Assembly (NCBI RefSeq): GCF_019913785.1
Contig: NZ_JAIOHK010000060.1
Span: 126,846 to 190,845, forward strand
DNA: 64,000 nucleotides
Source of the DNA: Altibacter sp.
Lineage (GTDB): Bacteria; Bacteroidota; Bacteroidia; Flavobacteriales; Flavobacteriaceae
Direction of reading: 5' to 3'
Both the position numbers and the translations under genes were made by a program. The notes below the pieces were generated by a model, which ran no database searches, was not told the origin of the DNA, and saw only the letters and a list, made by a program, of their open reading frames with translations. Below are positions 9,227 through 17,757 of the stretch, piece after piece (position 1 is the first letter of the stretch; each line of letters begins with the position of its first letter).

Positions 9227-9934
9227 TTAGAAAAGGGTGGTCAATGCGGTTCCGGTCTCTACTTCAAACGGCTCTTTATTTTGCTGAAAAATTCGCGCCG
9301 TCAGCGTTCCTTTCAATACAATATTATCTCCGGAGACTTGCAACCAACTCCCTTCTCGCAACCCTACCACCGGAACGGTATTTTGCGTATGGTATTCTTT
9401 AATTCGGGTTTCACGGGTTTCGCCCATGTGTTGGCTGGTTGGATCCGGATCTAAATAATGCGGATTGATATTAAATGGCAGAGTGCCCAGGGTCTTAAAA
9501 GACGGTGGATATACAATGGGCATGTCGTTGGTGGTTTGCATGGTCACGCCGCAAATATTACTTCCGGCACTGGTTCCCATATAGGGGAGTCCGTTAAAAA
9601 TAGCCTCCCGAAGTGGTTGCATCACCTGGTTGGCATACAATTGAGCTACCAATAAAAAGGTGTTTCCTCCCCCCGTAAAAACACCCTTTGCTTGGCGTAT
9701 GGCTGTTTCGGGATTGGGAAGGGTATGAATGCCTATTAATTTCTTATCTATTTTCGAAAACGCTTCGGCAGCTTTCGCTGTATAGGAGTCGTGTGATATT
9801 CCATTGGGTCTTGCATAGGGAATGAAGAGCACTTCGGTGGTGTTGTGAAAAAGTGAGGCCATTTCTTCAGCAAGGTAATCGAGGTAGTTTCCGCCAAAAA
9901 CGGTAGAGGTGCTTGCCACAAGGAGGTTTTTCAT
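9227..9934 (-). CDS. pepE: Dipeptidase E (peptidase family S51)
   Basis: 235 residues from the ATG at 9934; a start 30 bp further upstream is possible but adds an unconserved leader. PepE is a cytoplasmic serine dipeptidase that prefers N-terminal aspartate. The nucleophile Ser is in GTSAGSN, the likely Asp is in TTNDMPIVYP, and the His is in NINPHYLDPDP, matching the family's Ser-Asp-His arrangement. The FIPYARP and GVFTGGGNTF segments are also characteristic. No signal peptide. Confidence 0.92.
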   Translation of the reverse strand: MKNLLVASTSTVFGGNYLDYLAEEMASLFHNTTEVLFIPYARPNGISHDSYTAKAAEAFSKIDKKLIGIHTLPNPETAIRQAKGVFTGGGNTFLLVAQLYANQVMQPLREAIFNGLPYMGTSAGSNICGVTMQTTNDMPIVYPPSFKTLGTLPFNINPHYLDPDPTSQHMGETRETRIKEYHTQNTVPVVGLREGSWLQVSGDNIVLKGTLTARIFQQNKEPFEVETGTALTTLF

Positions 9935-10017
9935 ATTTTGGTATCTAAAGTGTAAATTTAACAAATAGAGGCAAAACCTTAAGATTTTACTAAGAAAACA
10001 ATACGTACTTTTAAAAA

Positions 10018-10827
10018 ATGGTTAAGGTTACTGCAGCATTATTACTACTTCTCTTACCGGTAATTGCATTATCTCAGGAGATAGAACGCAATAAGATACA
10101 AGGTATTATAACAGCTCCTGTTGGTGAAGATGTGGAAAATGTAAGCGTTTATAATATTTCTTCGCAAAAAGGAACTATTACCAATATAGCTGGTGCATTT
10201 GAGTTAGAAGTGGTTGAGAACGACCGTATTCAAGTAACTGCATTACAATTTCAAAGCTTTACGATTATTGTGGATAGTGGGGTGATCGAAACCGGTCGTA
10301 TGGCTATTTATTTGAATCCATCGGTCAATCAATTGGACGAAGTGATTGTACGACCCTATGATCTTTCCGGAAATATCATTGCCGATGTGGGCCGGATTAA
10401 AACTGCCAATATGAATCCCCAATGGGACCTCTCATACGAAACTCTTGAATTTGGTTACGAGTTTTCTGACGATCAGTATACGTCTATCGTCGGAAATAAG
10501 GCTGAAGAGGCTTTTTATAACGGACAGAAGCAGGCAAGTTTAAATTTTATTGGACTTGCAGGACTTTTCTTTCCGAAGAAACCCAAAAAAGAAGTTGAAA
10601 AGATAACAGACCGAGCCGCATTGATCCGTGCAATGCGACAGCGATTTAGCAATGCGTACATCACCGAAACTTTTGCCATTCCCGAAGAACGAGTGAATGA
10701 TTTTATCTACTTTTTAGAGGAAAACGGAGTGGATGCTCACCTTTTAAAGTTGGAGAATGAACTGCTTTTATTGGATTTCCTAACCGCGCAAAGTATCATC
10801 TACAAAGCAGATCTTGAGACAAAGTAG
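10018..10827 (+). CDS. CarboxypepD_reg-like domain protein (first of a pair)
   Basis: 269 residues with a Sec signal peptide (VTAALLLLLLPVIALSQ). Residues ~27-100 form a CarboxypepD_reg-like beta-sandwich (IQGIITAPVGEDVENVSV, then GTITNIAGAFELEV), followed by a LDEVIVRPYDLSG segment. That order is what normally precedes the plug and barrel of SusC/TonB-dependent receptors, but the protein ends after another ~150 polar residues with no barrel. It is probably periplasmic or outer-membrane associated. The next gene is a paralogue that overlaps it by 14 bp. Function unknown. Confidence 0.8.
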   Translation: MVKVTAALLLLLLPVIALSQEIERNKIQGIITAPVGEDVENVSVYNISSQKGTITNIAGAFELEVVENDRIQVTALQFQSFTIIVDSGVIETGRMAIYLNPSVNQLDEVIVRPYDLSGNIIADVGRIKTANMNPQWDLSYETLEFGYEFSDDQYTSIVGNKAEEAFYNGQKQASLNFIGLAGLFFPKKPKKEVEKITDRAALIRAMRQRFSNAYITETFAIPEERVNDFIYFLEENGVDAHLLKLENELLLLDFLTAQSIIYKADLETK

Positions 10828-11587
10828 GTATCTTATACTGGGCTTCTTTGTATTCTTTACGGTATTAGGATACAGTCAGGAACAACTGTTGCGTGGCAAG
10901 ATCACCAATAAAAATGATGTGGAAGGTATCCACATTATGAACAAAACAACACGTTATAGTAGTGTTTCCGACCAAAATGGGAATTTTAGTATTTTAGTTA
11001 ATGAGCGTGATACCTTGTTAATCTCCTCTGTACACTATGTGCCTGATCGAATTCTAATTACTTCAGAAATCTACGAAAAAGGCGTGCTTCTGATTACACT
11101 TGAAGACCTGGTCAATGAACTCGATGAGGTTGTATTGGGTACACATCTCACCGGAAATATTGCCACCGATATTAAGAATATAAAAACGGTAGATACGATC
11201 AATTTTGACGATGTTGGCATCTCGGGATTTAAAGGAGTTCCCGAAGAAAAGATTGTGCCCATGGTGCCCTATTTCGGACTGGCAACTGCGGTAGACTTAG
11301 AAGCGATGTACAAACATTTAAGCGGCTACTACAAAAAACTGAAAATAAAGCGAAAATGGGAGGGGGAGAATAGGTTGGTAGCGAATATTATTCACCATTA
11401 TACAGCTGCTTTTTTTGAAGAAGCCTATCAAATCCCGAAGGATAGGTTATACGACTTTTTATTGTACTGTAATGAATCAACCGATTTGAAAAAAAATTAT
11501 GAAACTGAAAATTATGCGGGAGTGCTGCAAATTTTTAAAATCAGGAGCGAAATTTATGTGACACGACTTCTGGAAAAAGACGAATAA
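10814..11587 (+). CDS. CarboxypepD_reg-like domain protein (second of a pair)
   Basis: 257 residues from a TTG start at 10814, chosen because the signal peptide (LILGFFVFFTVLGYSQ) begins directly after it and no ATG precedes the hydrophobic core. The start lies inside the end of the upstream paralogue, so translation is probably coupled. The architecture repeats that of its neighbour: a signal, a CarboxypepD_reg-like domain (LRGKITNKNDVEGIHI, SVSDQNGNFSI), then NELDEVVLGTHLTGNI, then a polar tail. The shared LDEVxxxxxxLxGNIxxDxxxIKT stretch shows that the two genes arose by duplication. Function unknown. Confidence 0.8.
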   Translation: MRQSRYLILGFFVFFTVLGYSQEQLLRGKITNKNDVEGIHIMNKTTRYSSVSDQNGNFSILVNERDTLLISSVHYVPDRILITSEIYEKGVLLITLEDLVNELDEVVLGTHLTGNIATDIKNIKTVDTINFDDVGISGFKGVPEEKIVPMVPYFGLATAVDLEAMYKHLSGYYKKLKIKRKWEGENRLVANIIHHYTAAFFEEAYQIPKDRLYDFLLYCNESTDLKKNYETENYAGVLQIFKIRSEIYVTRLLEKDE

Positions 11588-11641
11588 AAATGTAATATTT
11601 GTAAAATCTTACGACCAATCTACTTCGAAAATACTGCTTCA

Positions 11642-12145
11642 ATGAAGTTTCCTAAAATCCTATTCTTTTTATTTCTTTTCCCAATTATAACAGGAGCTAC
11701 ACTGCATAAGTTCTATGTGAGTACCACAAAGATTGAATACGTTAAAGAGAAACGATCGATTCAAATAATTACCAAAATATTTATCGATGATATCGAGGAT
11801 GTATTACAGCAACGCTATGATCCTGATATTTCACTGGCATCTCACAAGGAAAACGCAGAAGATGTGGCTTTTTTAGAAAAATACATACTTCAAAAATTTC
11901 GATTAGCGGTTAATGGGAAGCCGGTAACGCTTCAGTATATAGGAAGGGAATACGAAACAGATATTGTTAAAATATACCTTGAAGTAACAGGTGTTGCCCA
12001 ATTAAAAACCCTCGAAATTGAAAATCAAGTATTGCTCGATATGTTTGACGATCAGCAGAATATTATTCATTTAAAAACTTCAGAAAAGAGAAGGAGTATA
12101 GTCTTGGATAAGGACAATCCTAAAGGAGTGTTAAACTTCGATTAA
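11642..12145 (+). CDS. DUF6702 family protein
   Basis: 167 residues with a signal peptide (ILFFLFLFPIITGA). The mature part opens with HKFYVSTTKIEY and continues with IITKIFIDDIEDVL and a late KTLEIENQVLLDMFDDQQNI, which I recognise as the DUF6702 family, common in flavobacteria just before an M1 peptidase. It is presumably periplasmic. It is 54 bp after the paired CarboxypepD_reg-like genes and 67 bp before the M1 gene, and may belong to one operon with them. No known activity. Confidence 0.82.
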   Translation: MKFPKILFFLFLFPIITGATLHKFYVSTTKIEYVKEKRSIQIITKIFIDDIEDVLQQRYDPDISLASHKENAEDVAFLEKYILQKFRLAVNGKPVTLQYIGREYETDIVKIYLEVTGVAQLKTLEIENQVLLDMFDDQQNIIHLKTSEKRRSIVLDKDNPKGVLNFD

Positions 12146-12212
12146 TCAGATAAATAAACATAGATAAAAGTTATTTTTAGCGACTCATTTTTAATTAAAC
12201 CAATCTTATTGT

Positions 12213-14519
12213 ATGAAATTAGCAAAATATCTCACCCTCGTAGCATTGTTCTTGGTAGCAGGAATGACGTATGGTCAGAACGAGAGTGAATCCCCAAAGC
12301 GAGAACCCGGACATTATAACAACAATCGCTTTAAGCAATTGTATGAGGAATTTTCTACTCCCAACGTCTTTCGGACGGCGAGTGGGGCACCGGGACCTCA
12401 ATATTACCAGCAACAGGCCGACTATGTGATGGACATTGAACTAGATGATACCAATAAAAAAATATATGGGTTTGAGACCATTACTTACTCGAATAATTCC
12501 CCCGATGTATTAGAATATCTTTGGGTGCAATTGGATCAGAATAAAAATGCTAAGGATTCTAAATCTCCTTTGATTGAGCCTAACGGCACAGTGCCTGCCG
12601 ATATGGCAAGTAATTTTGTTGGGCAGTATATGGGAGCTCCTTTTGATGGAGGTTTTAATATCGAGCAAGTAAAGGATGCCAAAGGGATGAATTTGTCTTA
12701 CACCATTAATCAAACCATGATGCGTGTTGAGATGCCCAAACAACTAAAACCGGGAGAAAAATTTACATTCTCAATCAAGTGGTGGTACAATATTAAAGAT
12801 CATGTTGTAGACAGAGAACGCAGTGGATATGAAACCTTCGACGATGGAAATCGCGGCTATGTTATTGCGCAGTTCTTTCCAAGAATGGCGGTTTATAACG
12901 ATGTAGAAGGTTGGCAAAACAGTCAGTTTTGGGGTCGAGATGAGTTTGCATTGCCATTTGGTGATTATGAAGTGAATATTACAGTCCCGGCAGATCATAT
13001 CTTGGATGCGACAGGTGAGCTTCAAAACCGAAAAGATGTTTTTTCGAAAGAAATGATGTCCAGATTCGAAAAAGCTAAAAAAGAGTACGACAAACCCGTA
13101 ATTATTGTTACGCAAGCCGAAGCAGAAGCAGCATCAAAAGGATTTTCGACGGCAAAAAAGACCTGGCGTTTTAAGGCTGAAAACGTTCGTGACTATGCCT
13201 TTGCTTCTTCAAGACGGTATATTTGGGATATGATGGCCGTAAAGATTGGAGGCAAAGATGTGATGGCTGTTTCCTTATATCCGCCTGAAGGTAATCCCCT
13301 TTGGGAAGACTATTCTACGATAGTGGTTGCCAGTACCTTAAAGTCGTATAGCCGAATGACCTTTGATTATCCATATCACAAGGCGATTTCGGTACATGCG
13401 AAGAATCAAGGGATGGAATATCCAATGATTTGTTGGAATTATGGAAGACCCGATAAGGATGGAACCTATAGTGAGCGTACTAAATACGGAATGATGAGTG
13501 TAATCATTCACGAAGTAGGTCACAACTATTTTCCCATGATTGTGAATAGTGATGAACGTCAATGGACCTGGATGGACGAAGGTTTGAATACCTTTGTGCA
13601 ATTTGTGGCTGAACAAGATTTTGGCGAATGGTATCCCGATGCCATTGCACCAAATAAAAAATATCCTTCTCGTCGTGGTCCGGCGAAGGCAATTGTTGAT
13701 TATATGGCCGGAGATCAAAATACCTTAGCACCTATTATGACCAAGGGTTTGAACACTTATAACTTTGGGGCGAATGCCTATTCGAAGCCGGCAACCGGTT
13801 TGAATATCCTTAGAGAAACGATCATGGGCCGGGAGTTATTTGATTATTCGTTTAAAACCTACGCCCAACGTTGGATGTTCAAACATCCTACACCCGAAGA
13901 TTTTTTCCGCACCATGGAAGATGCTTCAGCAGTAGACCTGGATTGGTTTTGGCGAGCATGGTTCTATACCACAGATTATGTGGATATAGGTGTGAAGGAA
14001 GTGAAAAAATTCTATGTAACCTCAAAGGTGAACAAAGAAGTTCGCGAATTGATGGAAGCACGTGGTTTGAGGGAAAGTGATTTACCTCCTTTAGTGTATC
14101 TGGTAGAAGAAGGAAGTGAAGATTATGAAGATAGTATGCGCACCGCAACGCTCAACGATGTTACTACGCTTCAAGAATATATTATGGATAATGTTCCGGC
14201 CGATGAGCGTGCCAAACTTAAGAATCCAAAATATTTTTACGAGGTAACCTTCGAAAAACCGGGAGGTATTCCAATGCCGATCATTGCTGAATATACCTAT
14301 AGTGACGGTTCTTCAGAACGCATTACTTATCCGCCTCAAATTTGGAGAAAGAACGACGAATCGGTTGCCAAAGTAATTGCTTCAGAAAAAGAAATTACAA
14401 GGATTGTGGTTGACCCCGATGAAGAAACCGCCGATATTGATGTGACCAACAATACATGGCCAAAGCGTAAAAAATTAGGAGAGTTTGATACGTTCAAAGA
14501 AAATGTAAAAGGGCAATAA
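12213..14519 (+). CDS. M1 family metallopeptidase (aminopeptidase N-like)
   Basis: 768 residues with a signal peptide (YLTLVALFLVAGMTYGQ), so it is exported. The N-terminal beta domain spans about residues 40-270. The gluzincin core shows HEVGHNYFP (HExxH, around residue 430) and the third zinc ligand Glu in WMDEGLNTF. The usual exopeptidase motif GAMEN is replaced by a degenerate NQGMEYP, as in other Bacteroidetes M1-like proteins, so aminopeptidase specificity is uncertain. The C-terminal third is poorly conserved. It follows the DUF6702 gene and ends at a clear terminator. Likely role: extracytoplasmic peptide digestion. Confidence 0.9.
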   Translation: MKLAKYLTLVALFLVAGMTYGQNESESPKREPGHYNNNRFKQLYEEFSTPNVFRTASGAPGPQYYQQQADYVMDIELDDTNKKIYGFETITYSNNSPDVLEYLWVQLDQNKNAKDSKSPLIEPNGTVPADMASNFVGQYMGAPFDGGFNIEQVKDAKGMNLSYTINQTMMRVEMPKQLKPGEKFTFSIKWWYNIKDHVVDRERSGYETFDDGNRGYVIAQFFPRMAVYNDVEGWQNSQFWGRDEFALPFGDYEVNITVPADHILDATGELQNRKDVFSKEMMSRFEKAKKEYDKPVIIVTQAEAEAASKGFSTAKKTWRFKAENVRDYAFASSRRYIWDMMAVKIGGKDVMAVSLYPPEGNPLWEDYSTIVVASTLKSYSRMTFDYPYHKAISVHAKNQGMEYPMICWNYGRPDKDGTYSERTKYGMMSVIIHEVGHNYFPMIVNSDERQWTWMDEGLNTFVQFVAEQDFGEWYPDAIAPNKKYPSRRGPAKAIVDYMAGDQNTLAPIMTKGLNTYNFGANAYSKPATGLNILRETIMGRELFDYSFKTYAQRWMFKHPTPEDFFRTMEDASAVDLDWFWRAWFYTTDYVDIGVKEVKKFYVTSKVNKEVRELMEARGLRESDLPPLVYLVEEGSEDYEDSMRTATLNDVTTLQEYIMDNVPADERAKLKNPKYFYEVTFEKPGGIPMPIIAEYTYSDGSSERITYPPQIWRKNDESVAKVIASEKEITRIVVDPDEETADIDVTNNTWPKRKKLGEFDTFKENVKGQ

Positions 14520-14540
14520 GACGTACAATTAATTTATAGA

Positions 14541-14570
14541 AGGCCTCGTTACTTTAACGGGGCTTTTTTA
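14541..14570 (+). terminator. Rho-independent terminator after the M1 peptidase gene
   Basis: An 8-bp stem GCCTCGTT / AACGGGGC (one G-T wobble) with a short loop, ending in TTTTTT. It lies 22 bp after the stop codon. Confidence 0.8.
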
Positions 14571-14590
14571 CAGATACATCGAAACTTCAT

Positions 14591-14598
14591 TATATTTG
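14591..14598 (+). promoter_or_regulatory. Bacteroidetes -7 promoter element for tatA
   Basis: TATATTTG matches the TAnnTTTG consensus exactly. Only 4 nt separate it from the tatA ATG, so the transcript would begin at or very near the start codon (a leaderless or near-leaderless mRNA). The -33 element is not obvious. Confidence 0.6.
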
Positions 14599-14602
14599 TA
14601 AT

Positions 14603-14890
14603 ATGATAGCGACAACTTTCTTCCTTTTTGTAAGTGGTGCAGAGATAGCCTTTATTCTCTTCATTATTTTGATGGTTTTTGGTGCAGATAAGGTGCCGGA
14701 AATCGCTCGTGGATTAGGGAAAGGCATGCGCCAGATCAAGGACGCAACCAACGATATTAAAGGGGAAATTACCAGAAGTGCCGAAAAACAAGGATTAGAT
14801 TTAGACATCACGAAGGATGTCCGGAAAGAGATCGATAAGGTAAAGGAAGATGTAGACGAAATTACCGGCCCCGTTAAACGGAAATTTTAA
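14603..14890 (+). CDS. tatA: Twin-arginine translocase TatA/TatE family subunit
   Basis: 95 residues. A single N-terminal membrane helix (FILFIILMVF) is followed by the conserved FGADKVPEIARGLGKGMRQIK hinge and amphipathic helix, then a charged, helical cytoplasmic tail. TatA oligomerises to form the pathway for folded proteins through the inner membrane. The residue before the helix is Glu in SGAEIAF, in the position of the conserved polar residue. No tatC is visible within the window. The stop codon is directly followed by the PAP2 gene start. Confidence 0.92.
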   Translation: MIATTFFLFVSGAEIAFILFIILMVFGADKVPEIARGLGKGMRQIKDATNDIKGEITRSAEKQGLDLDITKDVRKEIDKVKEDVDEITGPVKRKF

Positions 14891-15451
14891 ATGTGGGAAA
14901 CCCTCAAAGTATGGGATCGGGAATTATTTGTTTTTCTGAATAGCCTCGGAATTGAACAATTTGATGGCTTTTGGATTTTTATAACTAAAATAGAATCCTG
15001 GATTCCACTCTTTATATTTCTCACATTTCTTGTATTCTACTATTACAAACGCAGGAAAGGTGCTGTTGTCTTTGGGTTTGTATTGCTCACTTTTTTTATA
15101 ACACTCTTCCTGACGGATGCTACGAAGGAATTTGTTTCCCGTTTGCGCCCCAACAACGTGGAAGCTTTTTCTGAATTGATACGCATACTTCAAACACCAA
15201 CTTCATACAGCTTTTTCTCGGGACACGCCTCTTCCGGTTTTGCTATTACCACCTTTGTAGTACTCGCACTTCGGAACTATAACAAATGGATTTACCTTAC
15301 CTTTTTATGGCCTATTCTATTTGTGTTAAGTAGGATCTATGTTGGGGTGCATTATCCCAGTGATATTTTAGTCGGAGCTCTGGTTGGAACCACTATCGCG
15401 TTTCTTTTTTATGCCCTCTGCAAGCAGATCTTAAAAAGATTTGACGGGTAG
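14891..15451 (+). CDS. PAP2 family phosphatase (membrane)
   Basis: 186 residues with about five membrane helices. The three phosphatase signatures are present: KEFVSRLRP (motif 1, KxxxxxxRP), YSFFSGHASSG (motif 2, SGH) and SRIYVGVHYPSD (motif 3, SRxxxxxHxxxD). Enzymes of this type dephosphorylate undecaprenyl pyrophosphate or phosphatidic acid derivatives on the outer face of the inner membrane; which one cannot be decided here. The start follows the tatA stop with no gap, so the two genes are co-transcribed. A strong hairpin lies 9 bp after the stop codon. Confidence 0.92.
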   Translation: MWETLKVWDRELFVFLNSLGIEQFDGFWIFITKIESWIPLFIFLTFLVFYYYKRRKGAVVFGFVLLTFFITLFLTDATKEFVSRLRPNNVEAFSELIRILQTPTSYSFFSGHASSGFAITTFVVLALRNYNKWIYLTFLWPILFVLSRIYVGVHYPSDILVGALVGTTIAFLFYALCKQILKRFDG

Positions 15452-15460
15452 AAATAAAAA

Positions 15461-15484
15461 GTTCGGAGTCGCAATACTCCGAAC
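15461..15484 (+). terminator. Hairpin after the PAP2 gene, probable terminator
   Basis: A perfect 9-bp stem GTTCGGAGT / ACTCCGAAC with a 6-nt loop, 9 bp after the stop codon. The following bases (CTTTCGG) give only a weak T-tract, so it could instead be an mRNA-stabilising hairpin. Confidence 0.55.
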
Positions 15485-15886
15485 CTTTCGGTATATTTCT
15501 ATACGCATGAAAAAAAATATTTTTAATCAAAACCCTCCCCAAAGCTGCTTACGTCTTGAAGAGGGCTTTGTAAATAGATCATAGATTCTTACTTCAAATT
15601 TGGGGATTATTTTTCTACGCCGCTAGAGTGAAACACCTATTTTATCTTGATACTATCATCCTTATTTCAATAGGAAGAATCTTAAATTCATTACTATTTT
15701 CCTTCACTATCGTGAGGGATAATCCCTCTTTAACAATAGGGAAACCCCTATTTTTTGTGAATCCGATATTCGTAAAAGCCTGATATACAGTGATATGAAG
15801 AACTTTTATTATTGTATTTAATAACCCACCTTCCTTTTGTACGATTTAAATACCTAATTTTACATAAACCGTAAAATCAGTGTATT
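15485..15886. other. Long intergenic region before the lipoprotein/kinase operon
   Basis: No convincing gene here. A 25-codon ORF at 15507-15584 has no supporting evidence. A loose CCCTC/GAGGG pair lies at about 15533-15566. Two perfect palindromes at 15714-15728 and 15735-15752 are listed separately. A possible weak promoter for the downstream gene is TTG at 15837-15839 with TAATTTTA at 15855-15862; the last base departs from the TAnnTTTG consensus. The length (over 400 bp) is exceptional in this compact window. Confidence 0.5.
15714..15752. promoter_or_regulatory. Tandem palindromes, candidate operator for the downstream regulator
   Basis: GAGGGAT-A-ATCCCTC (15714-15728) and AATAGGG-AAAC-CCCTATT (15735-15752) are both perfect inverted repeats sharing an AGGG-N4/5-CCCT core. 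Their centres are about 22 bp apart, roughly two helical turns. They end 134 bp before the lipoprotein start. The second is followed by a T-run (to 15756), so a terminator or attenuator is the alternative reading. Binding by the LuxR-type regulator encoded three genes downstream is inference. Confidence 0.4.
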
Positions 15887-16372
15887 ATGAGATCAAAAAT
15901 CATTTCAGCAGTAGCAATTGTTTTCACAGTATTGCTAGTTATTAGCATTTCTTCCTGTGATCATCAGGCCGTTCCTCCCCAACAAGTTCTAACCTATGAT
16001 GAAGCCAATGCTATAGAGGAACACTATATTGAAACGAGGTATAATATATTGAACGATACCCTTGGGTTTGAAGATACGCGGGAGTTTTGGTTCTCATTGG
16101 ATTCCTTGAAAAAATATATAGAATATGTCGAATATGAGGCAAAAAAGCAGAGCCTACAAAATTTAGGTGTTCGTATTTATTTTGGAGCCTATCCTCCAAA
16201 TAGTAATTATCCCGATGCCGGATATTCAACCGTGTTTATTGTCCCAACGGCTCAAAGTTCACCATCTCCCCTAAAACAAGGTTTTGTCCCAATACAACCT
16301 ACTAACGATAATATAGAGGGATTAATGCCATTAAATTATGGACACGGTGGGCAGCCACCTACCGGGTTTTAA
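15887..16372 (+). CDS. Hypothetical lipoprotein of a kinase/regulator module
   Basis: 161 residues. The N-terminus is a lipoprotein signal with lipobox ISSC and Cys at residue 24. The body has an acidic helix (TYDEANAIEEHYIETRY), a central EYEAKKQSLQNLGVRIYFGAYP segment with a beta strand, a STVFIVPTAQ strand, and a C-terminal LNYGHGGQPPTGF tail. I recognise it only as a type of small flavobacterial lipoprotein that occurs before a multi-pass membrane protein, a histidine kinase and a LuxR-type regulator, exactly the order found here. It may be the sensory or ligand-binding part of that system (inference). It has no enzymatic motif. Confidence 0.7.
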   Translation: MRSKIISAVAIVFTVLLVISISSCDHQAVPPQQVLTYDEANAIEEHYIETRYNILNDTLGFEDTREFWFSLDSLKKYIEYVEYEAKKQSLQNLGVRIYFGAYPPNSNYPDAGYSTVFIVPTAQSSPSPLKQGFVPIQPTNDNIEGLMPLNYGHGGQPPTGF

Positions 16373-16379
16373 CAACTAA

Positions 16380-17021
16380 ATGAAAGTAGAGAATTTATTA
16401 TTTATTACCACTCTGTTAGAATTGGTGGCAGCAATTCTGGCAACTGTTCATTTTAAAAAGTATGAAAATTCAACCGAACGATATTTTTTGTATTTTTTAT
16501 GGTATACCTTTTTCGTCGAAATAGGGGGCGCTGTTATCGCCTATGTATTCGAAGTGAAGAATTTTTGGCTCTATAATGCATTTACAATTACCAGTTTTCT
16601 GTTCTATTTTTATTGGTACTCTACTATTCTAGAAAAAAAAATATTTAAACGGGCTGTTTTAATCTTTACCCTGTTGTTTTTATGCGTAAGCTCCATAAGT
16701 CTATTTTATCAAAGCTGGTTGGAATATCATACCTATACGTTGATAGCAGGAGCTGTCTTTGTGCTTATCTTGACACTGTTTCATTTCTATCAATTGTTGA
16801 ACAGCAATGAGGTGCTTATTGTAAAGTACAAACTAAGTTTTTGGATATCGACAGCCTTGTTGCTTTTCTATATGGGGATTATACCACTGTTTACCCTCTT
16901 GGAATATATTAATATACAAGGACTGAGTTATATTTTAATTTTAGTGGGGCTAAATATGATTCTCTACGGCTGTTATATTATTGGATTTATATGGACGAAA
17001 AAGAAGTACAATCGTTTTTAG
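16380..17021 (+). CDS. Multi-pass membrane protein (about 6-7 TM), putative sensor partner
   Basis: 213 residues, almost wholly hydrophobic, with six or seven membrane helices and short basic loops ending in KKKYNRF. Helix 1 begins at about residue 5 and the last ends near 207. It has no transporter motif that I recognise. It starts 7 bp after the lipoprotein gene, and its 3' end overlaps the histidine kinase by 31 bp in another frame, so expression of the two is tightly coupled. Together with the single-TM kinase it may form a membrane receptor complex; this is inference from context. Other possibility: a permease-like protein with an unrelated role. Confidence 0.7.
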   Translation: MKVENLLFITTLLELVAAILATVHFKKYENSTERYFLYFLWYTFFVEIGGAVIAYVFEVKNFWLYNAFTITSFLFYFYWYSTILEKKIFKRAVLIFTLLFLCVSSISLFYQSWLEYHTYTLIAGAVFVLILTLFHFYQLLNSNEVLIVKYKLSFWISTALLLFYMGIIPLFTLLEYINIQGLSYILILVGLNMILYGCYIIGFIWTKKKYNRF

Positions 17022-17755
17022 TTATTTTCTCGATCATTGCATTTTGTTTAGCACTGACGGTGATTCTGCTCTTTGCACTTTTTCAGAAGCGGAAGAATAA
17101 GCTTATACTTGAACAGCAAGAGGCAGAAAGCAGGTTTAAGGAGGAAATTATTGAAACACAAATAGAGATCAAAGAAGACACCTTGCGAAATGTAAGTTGG
17201 GAATTGCATGATAATATTGGGCAATTGCTCACACTGGCAAAAATTCAGCTTCAGAACGCCAAGGGAAATCCCGAAGTTATTGAAGAAGCCATTACAACCA
17301 TTGGCACTAGTTTGAACGAATTGAGAAACCTATCCAAACTTATCAACCCAAGTGCGTTGAGTAACCTTACTTTGGTAGAAGCCTTGCAACAAGAAGTAGA
17401 GCGATTTAATCGTCTGAAATATCTAAATGCTTCCATAGATTATACAGATGCTTCATTTTCAATTGATAATAAAAAAGAGATCATTATCTTTAGGATGCTG
17501 CAAGAGTTTTTTACCAATACAGTGAAGCACTCCAAAGCCTCCAAACTTATAGTAGATGTTGCTTATAACAATAAGGTCTTGTATATAAATGCACAGGATG
17601 ACGGAGTTGGTTTCGACACGGAGAAGGTATCTTCAAAAAAGGGAATTGGTCTGACTAACATTATCAGTAGGGCGAAATTGATTGGTGCCGATGTGAAGAT
17701 TACCTCAAGACCGGGAGAGGGAACCCAACTTTCTCTCGCTTATAAAATAGATTAA
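16991..17755 (+). CDS. Sensor histidine kinase (HisKA_3/HATPase_c)
   Basis: 254 residues. One membrane helix at about 9-31, then a coiled-coil linker, then a HisKA_3 dimerisation domain with the phospho-acceptor in WELHDNIGQ (His73), and an HATPase_c domain with the N box in FFTNTVKHS, the G1 box DDGVGFD and the G2 box KKGIGLTNI. This is the NarL/DegS class that phosphorylates LuxR-type regulators. It has no periplasmic sensor domain, since only a few residues precede the helix, so sensing must come from the membrane or from a partner; the overlapping membrane protein and the lipoprotein are the obvious candidates. The start at 16991 overlaps the previous gene by 31 bp. Confidence 0.92.
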   Translation: MDEKEVQSFLVIFSIIAFCLALTVILLFALFQKRKNKLILEQQEAESRFKEEIIETQIEIKEDTLRNVSWELHDNIGQLLTLAKIQLQNAKGNPEVIEEAITTIGTSLNELRNLSKLINPSALSNLTLVEALQQEVERFNRLKYLNASIDYTDASFSIDNKKEIIIFRMLQEFFTNTVKHSKASKLIVDVAYNNKVLYINAQDDGVGFDTEKVSSKKGIGLTNIISRAKLIGADVKITSRPGEGTQLSLAYKID

Positions 17756-17757
17756 TT

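Noticed and set aside
13338..13718. 126-residue minus-strand ORF inside the M1 peptidase gene
   Set aside because: Antisense to the HExxH region; a coding shadow.
15507..15584. 25-codon ORF in the long intergenic region
   Set aside because: Short, low-complexity start, no ribosome site or family; chance is enough to explain it.
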